Source: Crocinitomicaceae bacterium (lineage in GTDB: Bacteria; Bacteroidota; Bacteroidia; Flavobacteriales_D; Crocinitomicaceae). From it: DNA of 38,102 nt. The notes beneath the pieces were generated by a model, which was given only the letters and a program-made list of their open reading frames with translations, was not told where the DNA came from and did not search any database. The position numbers and the translations under genes were made by a program. The DNA lies in NCBI GenBank assembly GCA_029254025.1, contig JAQWYK010000022.1, forward strand, positions 1 to 38,102, given 5' to 3'. The stretch's first letter is position 1; every line of letters begins with the position of its first letter. This document shows positions 9,456-17,366 of the stretch, piece after piece.

Positions 9456-10496
9456 TTAAAATGACGACGAATTCACTTGTTCTAAGAACCGGTCAATCAG
9501 TCTAGGGATGGCATATTCAGCCAGGTCAGAATGGTTACATTGAATATAGTTTGAAGTGTCCATCGGTTTGTTAAGTTTAAGTTTCCAAAAGGTAGCAAAA
9601 ATATGTTGATGGCTAAGTATGTGCTTGTACTCGGCAATTGGAGACGGTTCAATTATTAATCCTAGTGTTTTTTCAATCACGTTTTTTGTAGCGGAAGGTG
9701 TCAATTGTTTTTCTACTTCTACCAACGGGAATTCATACATGTTCTCCCAAATGTCTTTTTGAGTTCTTTTTTGGAGCAGTATATTTTGTTCTGAGTATAT
9801 GTAATGAAAGAATCGATTGCGCGTCTTTGTTTTTTTAGACTTAACCGGAAGTTCATATACTCTATTTGCACGAAGGCCTTGACAAGAGTCGTTTAAGGGA
9901 CAGGTATTACAGACTGCTTTTTTTGGGGTGCAAACGAGCGCGCCGAGCTCCATAATGGCTTGATTGAAACTTGCTGGGTCTTTTTTGTTTATGAGGTTGT
10001 TTGCATATTCTGTAAATAGTTTCTTCCCTAAAGTAGTGTCAATCGGGGTGTCTTCATTGTAATATCTAGATAGAACGCGAAAAACATTACCGTCAACAAC
10101 AGCATGAGGGAGATCAAATGCAAATGATGCGATGGCGGCAGCTGTATAATCTCCAACACCCTTTAGTTGTCGAATATCAGAATAATTAGAAGGAAAATGG
10201 CCATCATGGTTTGAGAGTATTTGCTTTGCTGCTGTATGTAAATTTCTTGCTCTGGAATAATAGCCCAGTCCTTGCCATAGCTTAAGTACTTCATCTTCTG
10301 GGGCAAGCGCTAGATCTTTAATAGTTGGAAAATTTTTAATAAATTTCAAATAGTAGTTTTTACCTTGATCAACCCTTGTTTGTTGCAGAATCACCTCCGA
10401 AAGCCAAATATGATACGCATTTTGAGTGTCTCTCCATGGTAGGTTTCTTTTGTTTTGTCGATACCAAACATCAATTAATAGAGCGAAATCGCGCAT
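9456..10496 (-). CDS. mutY: A/G-specific adenine glycosylase MutY
   Basis: The 346-residue enzyme removes adenine mispaired with 8-oxoguanine. The HhH-GPD core carries SEVILQQTRVDQG with the catalytic Glu, LKGVGDYTAAAIASFAF as the helix-hairpin-helix, and AVVDGNVFRVL with the catalytic Asp. The 4Fe-4S cluster loop is intact: Cys-x6-Cys-x2-Cys-x5-Cys in CTPKKAVCNTCPLNDSC. The C-terminal 120 residues are the NUDIX-like domain that recognises 8-oxoG. It is the first gene of the mutY-ssb-gldE-gldD unit and is divergent from the HU gene across a 104-bp gap with a symmetric promoter dyad. Confidence 0.97.
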   Translation of the reverse strand: MRDFALLIDVWYRQNKRNLPWRDTQNAYHIWLSEVILQQTRVDQGKNYYLKFIKNFPTIKDLALAPEDEVLKLWQGLGYYSRARNLHTAAKQILSNHDGHFPSNYSDIRQLKGVGDYTAAAIASFAFDLPHAVVDGNVFRVLSRYYNEDTPIDTTLGKKLFTEYANNLINKKDPASFNQAIMELGALVCTPKKAVCNTCPLNDSCQGLRANRVYELPVKSKKTKTRNRFFHYIYSEQNILLQKRTQKDIWENMYEFPLVEVEKQLTPSATKNVIEKTLGLIIEPSPIAEYKHILSHQHIFATFWKLKLNKPMDTSNYIQCNHSDLAEYAIPRLIDRFLEQVNSSSF

Positions 10497-10530
10497 TGAG
10501 GTAAAACTTAAATAATAAACGTTAAAAATG

Positions 10531-10562
10531 TAAAGGTAATATGAATCTACTAATTACCTTTG
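10531..10562. promoter_or_regulatory. Divergent promoter dyad between mutY and the HU gene
   Basis: A perfect 9-bp inverted repeat (AAAGGTAAT at 10532-10540, ATTACCTTT at 10553-10561, 12 nt apart) contains a -7-like element on each strand: TACCTTTG at 10555-10562 (plus) and TACCTTTA at 10538-10531 (minus). The distances to the start codons are nearly equal, 38 nt to HU and 34 nt to mutY. No clear -33 TTTG is seen for either. Confidence 0.55.
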
Positions 10563-10600
10563 TCTTTGAAAATCAAATTGTTTAATAAATAAAATAAATC

Positions 10601-10891
10601 ATGACAAAAGCGGATATTGTTGCTCAAATTGCAGACAAGACAGGATTAGAAAAAAACGAAGTACTTCAAACGGTTGAAGCATTTATGGAAACTGTGAAAG
10701 GTTCTTTATCCAACGGAACAAACGTGTATTTAAGAGGTTTTGGTTCGTTCATTGTAAAAGAACGCGCTGAAAAAACGGGACGTAATATTTCAAAAAACAC
10801 GACAATCATTATTCCAGCTCACAACATACCTTCATTCAAGCCTGCAAAGACATTTGTTGAAGATGTAAAAAATAAAGTAAAAGTGAAATAG
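10601..10891 (+). CDS. HU/IHF-family nucleoid DNA-binding protein
   Basis: The 96-residue protein is a histone-like DNA-bending protein that acts as a dimer. It has the HU start MTKADIVAQIADKTGLEK, the helical dimer part (residues 1-45), the GFGSFIVKERAEKTGRN arm region, and a C-terminal NIPSFKPAKTFVEDVKNKV helix. HU and IHF subunits cannot be told apart from sequence alone. The gene is followed by a strong intrinsic terminator. Its position, divergent from mutY and ahead of RNase G, is the usual order in the group. Confidence 0.95.
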   Translation: MTKADIVAQIADKTGLEKNEVLQTVEAFMETVKGSLSNGTNVYLRGFGSFIVKERAEKTGRNISKNTTIIIPAHNIPSFKPAKTFVEDVKNKVKVK

Positions 10892-10894
10892 TTT

Positions 10895-10925
10895 TTGCCA
10901 CTTAAGAAAGTTATTCATATCTTTG
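10895..10925 (+). promoter_or_regulatory. Bacteroidota-type promoter for the 30-residue basic peptide
   Basis: TTG (10895-10897, the end of a TTTTTG run), 20 nt, then TATCTTTG (10918-10925) matches the consensus TTTG-N19/21-TAnnTTTG. The expected start of transcription, 5-8 nt after the -7 element, falls inside the left arm of the HU terminator. Confidence 0.72.
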
Positions 10926-10958
10926 CACTCCTGTTTTTAGAGCAGGAGTGTTTTTTTT
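10926..10958 (+). terminator. Intrinsic terminator of the HU gene
   Basis: A perfect 8-bp stem (CACTCCTG at 10926-10933, CAGGAGTG at 10943-10950) with a 9-nt loop is followed by eight T. It begins at the base after the TATCTTTG element described above. Confidence 0.9.
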
Positions 10959-11008
10959 AAGAGGAACGCACTTTACAACTATTATTAATACATTAAAATA
11001 TATAAGCT

Positions 11009-11101
11009 ATGCCAAGCGGTAAAAAAAGAAAAAGACATAAGATGGCTACACACAAAAGAAAGAAGAGACTCAGAAAAAACCGTCACAAGAAGAAGAAATA
11101 A
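11009..11101 (+). CDS. 30-residue basic peptide, AURKAIP1/COX24 (mS38-like) family
   Basis: An ATG at 11009 opens a frame of 30 codons ending in TAA. The peptide starts MPSGKKRKRHKMATHKRKKR and continues with mostly Arg and Lys; about two thirds of the residues are Lys, Arg or His. This is the short bacterial form of the AURKAIP1/COX24 domain, related to mitochondrial small-subunit protein mS38 and to the small basic ribosomal proteins of actinobacteria. It is therefore probably a ribosome-bound protein. It has its own promoter (10895-10925) and its own terminator (11131-11160), so it is a single-gene unit. It is easy to miss because of its length. Confidence 0.82.
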   Translation: MPSGKKRKRHKMATHKRKKRLRKNRHKKKK

Positions 11102-11130
11102 TCTTCACTTTCTTTTTAGTTCATTGGATT

Positions 11131-11160
11131 AACTTAGTGGGATATTCTTGCTAAGTTTTT
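11131..11160 (+). terminator. Intrinsic terminator after the basic peptide gene
   Basis: A 7-bp stem (AACTTAG at 11131-11137, CTAAGTT at 11151-11157) with a 13-nt loop ends in a T-run. It lies 30 bp after the stop codon and before RNase G. Confidence 0.68.
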
Positions 11161-11188
11161 CCTATTTATAAATTAAATTTTAGCTTCC

Positions 11189-12736
11189 GTGAATTACGAA
11201 CTAGTAGTTGATTCCAGAGGAAGCAGTGTTTGGCTTGCACTTCTTAAGGATGGTAAGCTTATTGAATTACACGAGGAACAGAGTAAAACCGATTATGCCG
11301 TAGGAGATATTTACCACGGAAAGGTTAGAAAAGTTGTACCGGGTCTCAACGCTTGTTTTGTTGATGTAGGTTATGAAAAGGATGCATTTTTGCATTACTT
11401 GGATCTAGGGCCTCAATTTAATTCGCTAAATAAGTTCACAAAGGAAACCTTACAGGGTAAGCAAAATGTTGCTGATTTATTATATTTTAAACCTGAGCAA
11501 GATATTGAAAAGGATGGCAAAATCACCGATATTGTATCCAGCTCTCAACATATTCTTGTTCAGATTGCCAAAGAACCTATATCGAGCAAAGGTCCACGTT
11601 TGAGTGCCGAAGTTACGTTTGCGGGTAGGTTTATTGTCCTTGTCCCTTTTTCTGATAAAATTTCAATCTCTCAGAAGATTAAAGATCAAGCTGAAAAGGA
11701 TCGTTTGCGTGAGATTCTGCAGAGTATTAAACCGAAAAATTTCGGGGTGATTATTCGCACAGTTGCCCAGAATAAGAAAGTGGAGCAATTGGACCAGGAT
11801 CTAAAGAATCTTATGGACAAATGGAAGATAATGCACGACAACCTAAAAAACTCTGCACCACCAAGAAGAGTGCTAGGGGAAATTAATAAAGCATCTTCCA
11901 TTTTGCGTGATTTATTGAATGGAGATTTTACAAAGATCCATGTCAATGATGAAGTATTACTTGAGCAGATGAAAACGTACGTTGCATCCATCGCTCCGGA
12001 CAAAGAGAAAATCCTTAAATTATACAACGGAAATTTAGATATTTTTGAGCGATTTGGAATCAATAAGCAGATTAAGATGCTTTTTGGTAAGAAAGTTCCT
12101 TTGCCAAGTGGTGGTTATTTAATTGTTGAGCACACGGAAGCTATGCATGTTGTCGACGTGAATAGCGGTAATCGTAAAGATGCGAATGGACAGGAAAGTA
12201 ATGCACTTGCCACAAATCTTGAAGCTGCGGAAGAGCTCTCTAGAGTGCTTCAGTTGCGAGACATGGGGGGAATAGTGGCCGTCGATTTTATCGATATGCA
12301 TGAAAAGGAGAATAACAAGGCGCTTTTCGAGAAAATGAAGGAATTCATGAAGTCGGATCGAGCGAAGCACAACATTCTTCCTCCCTCACGTTTTGGTGTA
12401 ATGGAGATTACACGACAACGCGTACGACCTGTAACAGACATTAAAACTGCAGAAAAATGTCCTACATGTAATGGGACGGGTGAGGTTACAGCGAGTATAT
12501 TGTTTGCTGAAGAAATAGAAAATAATTTAGCTTACTTAATTAGAGATAAAGGCTTAAGTGATGTATCAATTTGGGTTCACCCATATTTGGAATCTCATTT
12601 TAAAAAGGGGCTTCTCTCTCGTCAGATGAAGTGGTTTTTGAAATATAAAAAATGGATTCGTGTTCATGGCGTAACGGATTATCATTTTCTTGAATATTCC
12701 TTTAAAAATAAAAATAAAGAAGATATTGTGCTCTGA
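11189..12736 (+). CDS. rng: Ribonuclease G (RNase E/G family)
   Basis: The 515-residue endoribonuclease matches RNase G in length and lacks the long scaffold tail of RNase E. It cleaves single-stranded RNA, including rRNA precursors. Features in order: S1 domain (about 35-120, with GDIYHGKVRKVVPGLNACFVDVG), the 5'-sensor and RNase H-like parts (120-300), the DNase I-like catalytic part with metal-binding Asp in MHVVDVNSGN and in AVDFIDMHEKEN, and the zinc-link CPTCNGTG. The start is GTG at 11189 (VNYELVVDSRG), which fits the family. The stop TGA shares one base with the recX ATG. Confidence 0.96.
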   Translation: MNYELVVDSRGSSVWLALLKDGKLIELHEEQSKTDYAVGDIYHGKVRKVVPGLNACFVDVGYEKDAFLHYLDLGPQFNSLNKFTKETLQGKQNVADLLYFKPEQDIEKDGKITDIVSSSQHILVQIAKEPISSKGPRLSAEVTFAGRFIVLVPFSDKISISQKIKDQAEKDRLREILQSIKPKNFGVIIRTVAQNKKVEQLDQDLKNLMDKWKIMHDNLKNSAPPRRVLGEINKASSILRDLLNGDFTKIHVNDEVLLEQMKTYVASIAPDKEKILKLYNGNLDIFERFGINKQIKMLFGKKVPLPSGGYLIVEHTEAMHVVDVNSGNRKDANGQESNALATNLEAAEELSRVLQLRDMGGIVAVDFIDMHEKENNKALFEKMKEFMKSDRAKHNILPPSRFGVMEITRQRVRPVTDIKTAEKCPTCNGTGEVTASILFAEEIENNLAYLIRDKGLSDVSIWVHPYLESHFKKGLLSRQMKWFLKYKKWIRVHGVTDYHFLEYSFKNKNKEDIVL

Positions 12737-13209
12737 TGAAAAAATCAGGGCATACATACTCTTTTTTGGAAGCCAAACGAAAAATTGAAGCCTGGTGTGC
12801 GTATCAAGAACGTGCTCAAAGCGAAGTGGAAAAGAGACTACGTGATTATGGACTCGACACGGAGGATGTATTTGCATTAATTAGTCATCTAATTACGAAT
12901 AACTTCTTGAATGAACAGCGATTCGCGGAGGCATTTACTTCCGGAAAAGTCAGGATTAAGCGTTGGGGAAGACGAAAGATATATAACGAACTGATTCAAA
13001 AACAAGTTTCTAAGATTACGATTCAAGCTGCATTTGATACAATTGATTTGGAGGTGTATGAAAATAACCTTTTTTTTTTAGCGGAACGAAAGTATGCCGA
13101 GACGAAAGGTGATTCGTATGAACGAAAAATGAAGACTGCTCGGTTTTTAACCGGGAAAGGATACGAGTTTGAGCTCATCCAAGATGTTATGGAACGTATT
13201 TGTGGCTAA
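12736..13209 (+). CDS. recX: Regulatory protein RecX
   Basis: The 157-residue protein belongs to RecX, small helical modulators that bind and usually inhibit RecA filaments. Typical features are the repeated three-helix units: AWCAYQERAQSEVEKRLRDYG near the N-terminus, LITNNFLNEQRFAEAFTSGKVRIKRWGRRKI in the middle, and a C-terminal helix set ending GKGYEFELIQDVMERI. Its ATG overlaps the RNase G stop codon (ATGA-type overlap), so the two are translated together. recA itself is not in the window. Confidence 0.9.
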   Translation: MKKSGHTYSFLEAKRKIEAWCAYQERAQSEVEKRLRDYGLDTEDVFALISHLITNNFLNEQRFAEAFTSGKVRIKRWGRRKIYNELIQKQVSKITIQAAFDTIDLEVYENNLFFLAERKYAETKGDSYERKMKTARFLTGKGYEFELIQDVMERICG

Positions 13210-13282
13210 ATTGGATTCCTTGTTAGGCCTTCAAATCTTCAAACATTTCAACTAAAAGCCCTTTCAATGAACATTTACTGGT

Positions 13283-13290
13283 TATCTTTG
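13283..13290 (+). promoter_or_regulatory. -7 promoter element before hemH
   Basis: TATCTTTG lies 35 nt before the hemH start and matches the Bacteroidota -7 consensus TAnnTTTG. A TTTC at about 17-20 nt upstream may serve as a poor -33 element. Confidence 0.6.
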
Positions 13291-13325
13291 CTGTAACTGT
13301 TGAAATTTTCATTGTAGCAAACTAT

Positions 13326-14348
13326 ATGATAAAAACTGGAGTTTTATTGATTCAATTGGGTACGCCTGATAGTCCAAAGGTGAGTGATGTTCGTCGTTAT
13401 CTTACGGAATTTTTAAATGATCCTCGCGTGATTGATTTGCCTTGGATTGCCCGTAAGTTGCTGGTAAATGGTATTATTGTGCCTTTCAGAGCTCCGAAAT
13501 CTGCAAAGATTTATAAGGAGTTGTGGCACATGAGTGCCAATGTGTCCCCGCTATTAACACATACTGAAAACACATTATCGAAACTGATGGATAGATTCTC
13601 GAACGACAAGAATGTTCATTTTCATATGGCAATGCGTTACCAGAATCCATCTATGGATAAGGTGTTGGATGAAATGCGTAGACTCAATTACGATAAGATT
13701 ATTTTACTCCCATTGTTTCCTCAATATGCCAGTGCTTCAGGAGGTTCAGCAATTGAGAAGGCTATGAATATCATCCGTAAATGGTGGGTGATTCCTGATA
13801 TCGAAATCATTTCTCAATTCTACGATCATGAGGGGTATCTCGATGCGATTGTAGAGCGTGCAAAAGAATTCAACTTTAATGATTTTGACCGCATCTTATT
13901 TTCTTACCACGGGCTACCTGATCGTCATGTGGATAAAGTTTATGATACAGGTTTGTGCGAAGATCAACCTTGTGAAACAGAAATGAATGAATACAATAAG
14001 TTCTGTTATAAAGCAACGTGCTTTGCAACCACTCGTCTACTTGCTCAAAAAATGGGACTTAAAGAGACTGATTATACAGTTGCGTTTCAGTCGCGGTTGG
14101 ACAAAAAATGGCTTACTCCTTTTTCGGATCAAGTAATTGAAGAATGGGCCAAGGAAGGTGCTAAAAAAGTGTTAGCATTTAGTCCGGCATTTGTAGCGGA
14201 CTGTCTAGAAACATTAGTCGAAATAGGAGTGGAATACCATGAAGATTTTCAAGAAATGGGTGGCGAAATAGTCCAGTTAGTGCCTTCCACGAATGATCAC
14301 CCCCGATTTATTGATTGCCTAGAGGACCTTGTAAGGAAAAGGATATAG
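13326..14348 (+). CDS. hemH: Ferrochelatase
   Basis: The 340-residue enzyme inserts ferrous iron into protoporphyrin IX, the last step of the protoporphyrin route to haem. It shows LIQLGTPDSPK at the start, QYASASGGSA in the middle, the active-site FSYHGLPDRH with His195, and AFSPAFVADCLETLVEIGVEY near the C-terminus with the conserved acidic residues. Length fits the soluble bacterial form. The gene appears to be a single unit with its own promoter and is convergent with the DUF4301 gene, 59 bp away. Confidence 0.98.
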   Translation: MIKTGVLLIQLGTPDSPKVSDVRRYLTEFLNDPRVIDLPWIARKLLVNGIIVPFRAPKSAKIYKELWHMSANVSPLLTHTENTLSKLMDRFSNDKNVHFHMAMRYQNPSMDKVLDEMRRLNYDKIILLPLFPQYASASGGSAIEKAMNIIRKWWVIPDIEIISQFYDHEGYLDAIVERAKEFNFNDFDRILFSYHGLPDRHVDKVYDTGLCEDQPCETEMNEYNKFCYKATCFATTRLLAQKMGLKETDYTVAFQSRLDKKWLTPFSDQVIEEWAKEGAKKVLAFSPAFVADCLETLVEIGVEYHEDFQEMGGEIVQLVPSTNDHPRFIDCLEDLVRKRI

Positions 14349-14407
14349 ATGTGATTTCATTCAGGCACTCGTCAAATTCCTTGAAGTAACTTAATTAATT
14401 TAGATTA

Positions 14408-15817
14408 CTAGGCCTCTCTATGGGACTCATGTAATAAGTCGAGTACATTTTTCACTGGGGTAAATGTTTTAGAGGAAACTTCTACAAAAACGGTTAGCCA
14501 ATCAGCCATACTTCCATTCCAGAGACCTGGTCTTTCGAGGAACTTAATCGGTCGTCCTTGGAATTTTTTTTCAACGATGAAGTAACTAGAATAATCTGCA
14601 AACTTCTCTAACTCAAATGTGTTCCCGCTTAAGTCTTTAATAGAAACAGCCATTAATACTGGATTGAAGTAATGACTCTGCACCATTAAGCGATATTGTT
14701 CTCCCTCCATTTTGATTTGAGATTTTTCAACGATTTGTTTAGATATTTTCCCATTGTTTTCTACCCAAAAAGGTCCTCCGCCAGGTTGGCCTTCATTCTT
14801 AACCATTCCGCATATACGCATTGGACGATTAATAAACGACACGATATCTGCGTCGCTCATAGAATCTATGATAGCTTCATCATGCACAAGTTGATACGAT
14901 AAATTTAAGGCTTTGAAATCAGACTTCTTAGTCGAAGATAGAGTAATCTTTTTAAGTTCGTTGTGGAGGAACATCAAAATACCACCTAAATAGCGGAAGT
15001 TTTCAATGGCTTCTCCCGATTGAGCTTCATGTTGCACATTATCAATGTTTTTAATGAAGATGATGTCCGTTTCGATAGCTCCGAGATTCTCTAAAAGCGC
15101 ACCATGGCCTGAAGGTCTTCTTAATTCATTACCATCAGAAGTTGTCACGATATTTCCTGTTTGATCGAAAGCAACTGAGTCCGTATTTGGGTTTTGAATA
15201 CTGGTATCAATGACACAGTTTCGTGAAGTTAATCCCTTAATATGGTTTAGGGTGTCGACAATTTCCTGTTCGAACTCTCCATTTATTGTGAAGTGAAAGC
15301 GCGTCGGGTCTTCTTTAATACGTAGTCCTTGAAGTAGCTGCTCTTGAAAAGCATTGAGTACAAAGCTTATTGTTCTATGGAATGGAATAAGTCCTTTAGG
15401 CTTCTGTCCTAACGATAACCCAGTCGGTTGTAACAAATAAGCAATGAATTCATCTAGTGAAATGTTATAATTCCGGACGTTTAATTTTATTTGATAAGGT
15501 AAAAGTTCAAAAAATGCAAAGTCCTCGATATGATTTAAAAATTTTTCTGTTTTACTTCGGTTTACTTCGTTTGGGTTCTCTAAGAAATCGTAAAGGAATT
15601 GAAACATTCTTGAGCCTGATCCTGACGCAGGTATAAACAATGTGGTGGATGCGGTGCTCTCTAAAAATTGCTTTTCAAATTTCTTTTTCTCAAAGGAGTC
15701 GTGGCGAATAATCCCATTATTAAGTTTACAAGGGCTTACAAGTTTTATTTCTGGTTGAGGACTAAAAACAAGTTCGTGCTGTTTTTCCTTGTCATGTATG
15801 GTTATTTCTTGAGTCAT
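14408..15817 (-). CDS. DUF4301 family protein, nucleotidyltransferase-like
   Basis: The 469-residue protein belongs to DUF4301, a Bacteroidota family of unknown reaction. It has a glycine-rich FIPASGSGSRMF motif (about residue 60) resembling the nucleotide loop of sugar-phosphate nucleotidyltransferases. Further parts are KPKGLIPFH, the GHGALLENLG segment and FIKNIDN, which in that fold would hold the metal and sugar. A nucleotidyltransferase function is inferred from these motifs and is not established. The ATG at 15817 (MTQEITIHD) is preferred; a TTG at 15826 would add three residues. The gene is divergent from the methyltransferase gene. Confidence 0.82.
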   Translation of the reverse strand: MTQEITIHDKEKQHELVFSPQPEIKLVSPCKLNNGIIRHDSFEKKKFEKQFLESTASTTLFIPASGSGSRMFQFLYDFLENPNEVNRSKTEKFLNHIEDFAFFELLPYQIKLNVRNYNISLDEFIAYLLQPTGLSLGQKPKGLIPFHRTISFVLNAFQEQLLQGLRIKEDPTRFHFTINGEFEQEIVDTLNHIKGLTSRNCVIDTSIQNPNTDSVAFDQTGNIVTTSDGNELRRPSGHGALLENLGAIETDIIFIKNIDNVQHEAQSGEAIENFRYLGGILMFLHNELKKITLSSTKKSDFKALNLSYQLVHDEAIIDSMSDADIVSFINRPMRICGMVKNEGQPGGGPFWVENNGKISKQIVEKSQIKMEGEQYRLMVQSHYFNPVLMAVSIKDLSGNTFELEKFADYSSYFIVEKKFQGRPIKFLERPGLWNGSMADWLTVFVEVSSKTFTPVKNVLDLLHESHREA

Positions 15818-15853
15818 AGTGTGCAACTGGTTTCGCTTTTAACGAAGCAAATG

Positions 15854-15861
15854 CAAAAATA
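15854..15861 (-). promoter_or_regulatory. -7 promoter element before the DUF4301 gene
   Basis: On the minus strand the bases read TATTTTTG, a full match to TAnnTTTG, 36 nt before the ATG at 15817. No clear -33 element is present. Confidence 0.5.
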
Positions 15862-15950
15862 GTTTATTTACTTCAGTAAATTGTGAAGATAGAGATTTCG
15901 ACAGGATTATATGTAGTTTCCAGGGGAATTTCATGTATCTTCGCTTAAGT

Positions 15951-16709
15951 ATGAATATTGCCTTAGAATTCTTCCAATATCTTCTAAAAGCTAAAGGTCG
16001 GCACGGCACACATTCTCCCTACGTATATGATTTTGTGGATGTTTGCCTTCGATTGCCCATTCCTGGCGATATTAAAAACGGGTTCAAGAATTATTTTCAT
16101 GGATTGCGCACAAATCAAAGTTCGATTGAGGTCATGGATTATGGAGCAGGGTCGAAAAAAATGGGTAAGCGTCGAAGAGTTTCAAAAATGGCTAGAGTAT
16201 CTGGTTCTAATGGGAAATATGGAGAGCTTCTTTTTAGAATTACACAGCACAATAAACCCGCAAAAGTATTAGAATTAGGAACATCACTTGGTATAGGTAG
16301 TTGGATGCTCTCCCGAGGGAATACAAACGCTGCTATGACCACAGTGGAGGGGTGTCCCAATACGTATAATTTTGTGAAAAATGAGCTGTCTTCTCTTTCC
16401 AATATTAAATGTGTAAACGCTTCATTCGTCCATTTTTTGGAATCTAATCATACACATTATGATGTCGTCTTTATCGATGGAGATCATCGCGGAAGCAGCG
16501 TTATGGAAATGCTTGAACTACTGGAGCCTACTCTAAAAGAGGAGACTATTATTATTATCGATGATATTCGGTGGTCGGAAGATATGTTGTGTCATTGGAA
16601 ACAAATTGTAGCTATGGAACGTTATCACCTGACAATGGATTTATTTCGGATGGGAATCGTGGTGAAACGATCACACCAGCAAAAAGAACATTTTATTGTT
16701 AAGTATTAG
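15951..16709 (+). CDS. Class I SAM-dependent methyltransferase
   Basis: The 252-residue protein has a Rossmann-type methyltransferase core: motif I KVLELGTSLGIGSWMLS (about residues 100-116), then TTVEGCPNTYNFVKNEL, and the VVFIDGDHRG motif typical of O-methyltransferase-like proteins. The N-terminus ALEFFQYLLKAKGRHGTHSP is characteristic of a Bacteroidota family without a known substrate. The start at 15951 (MNIALEFF) is chosen over an ATG at 15933, because a TATCTTCG promoter-like element (15936-15943) overlaps the longer version. It is followed after 3 bp by the cobalamin adenosyltransferase gene, so the two form an operon, though no functional link is known. Confidence 0.82.
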   Translation: MNIALEFFQYLLKAKGRHGTHSPYVYDFVDVCLRLPIPGDIKNGFKNYFHGLRTNQSSIEVMDYGAGSKKMGKRRRVSKMARVSGSNGKYGELLFRITQHNKPAKVLELGTSLGIGSWMLSRGNTNAAMTTVEGCPNTYNFVKNELSSLSNIKCVNASFVHFLESNHTHYDVVFIDGDHRGSSVMEMLELLEPTLKEETIIIIDDIRWSEDMLCHWKQIVAMERYHLTMDLFRMGIVVKRSHQQKEHFIVKY

Positions 16710-16712
16710 GAA

Positions 16713-17261
16713 ATGAAGATATATACTAAAACAGGAGACCTTGGGGAGACGTCATTGTTAGGCGGGGAACGATTAAAAAAAAGTAATATTCAAATTGAAT
16801 CTTATGGCACTGTGGACGAATTAAATTCTTGGATAGGCCTCCTTCGGGATCAAGAAATAGACGAAGAGTACCGTAACCAGTTGATAGAGATTCAAGATAG
16901 ATTATTTACAATTGGTTCATTGTTAGCGACATCACTGCAAGGCGCCAAAATGAAACTTCCAGAAATTTCTAATCGTGATATTGACTACCTTGAAAAGAAC
17001 ATCGATGAGATGAACGAAGAATTACCTGAAATGCGCTCATTTGTTCTTCCCGGCGGACATACAACGGTGTCTTATGCGCACATTGCACGGTGCGTTTGTC
17101 GAAGAGCAGAGCGACTTGTGGTGGCAATGAAAGAATTGGGTTTTGAACAACAAATCGTCTTGACTTATTTGAACCGTTTGAGCGATTACTTGTTTGTATT
17201 ATCGAGAAAGTTAACCCAAGATTTAAATGCTCCAGAAATTCCCTGGAAGCCTAGAATGTAA
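16713..17261 (+). CDS. ATP:cob(I)alamin adenosyltransferase, PduO type
   Basis: The 182-residue enzyme transfers the adenosyl group of ATP to cob(I)alamin to make adenosylcobalamin. It carries the PduO N-terminal motif KIYTKTGDLGETSLLGGERL, the helix YGTVDELNSWIGLLR, and the signature RCVCRRAERLVVA and NRLSDYLFVLSRKL, which form the ATP and cobalamin sites. Length is normal for the single-domain form. It starts 3 bp after the methyltransferase gene. No cobalamin-dependent enzyme is in the window; methylmalonyl-CoA mutase elsewhere would be the likely user. Confidence 0.95.
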   Translation: MKIYTKTGDLGETSLLGGERLKKSNIQIESYGTVDELNSWIGLLRDQEIDEEYRNQLIEIQDRLFTIGSLLATSLQGAKMKLPEISNRDIDYLEKNIDEMNEELPEMRSFVLPGGHTTVSYAHIARCVCRRAERLVVAMKELGFEQQIVLTYLNRLSDYLFVLSRKLTQDLNAPEIPWKPRM

Positions 17262-17301
17262 TTGATGTTGATGCTGAATGGGTTATTGTTGAAAACCTTA
17301 A

Positions 17302-17332
17302 TTTGATTTTCTGAAAAATAAATATACTTTTG
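17302..17332 (+). promoter_or_regulatory. Bacteroidota-type promoter for the DUF2795 gene
   Basis: TTTG (17302-17305), 19 nt, TACTTTTG (17325-17332): a full match to the Bacteroidota housekeeping sigma consensus, 34 nt before the start codon. Confidence 0.85.
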
Positions 17333-17366
17333 CCGAAATAAACGAAAAACCTTAAAACAATTAGAT

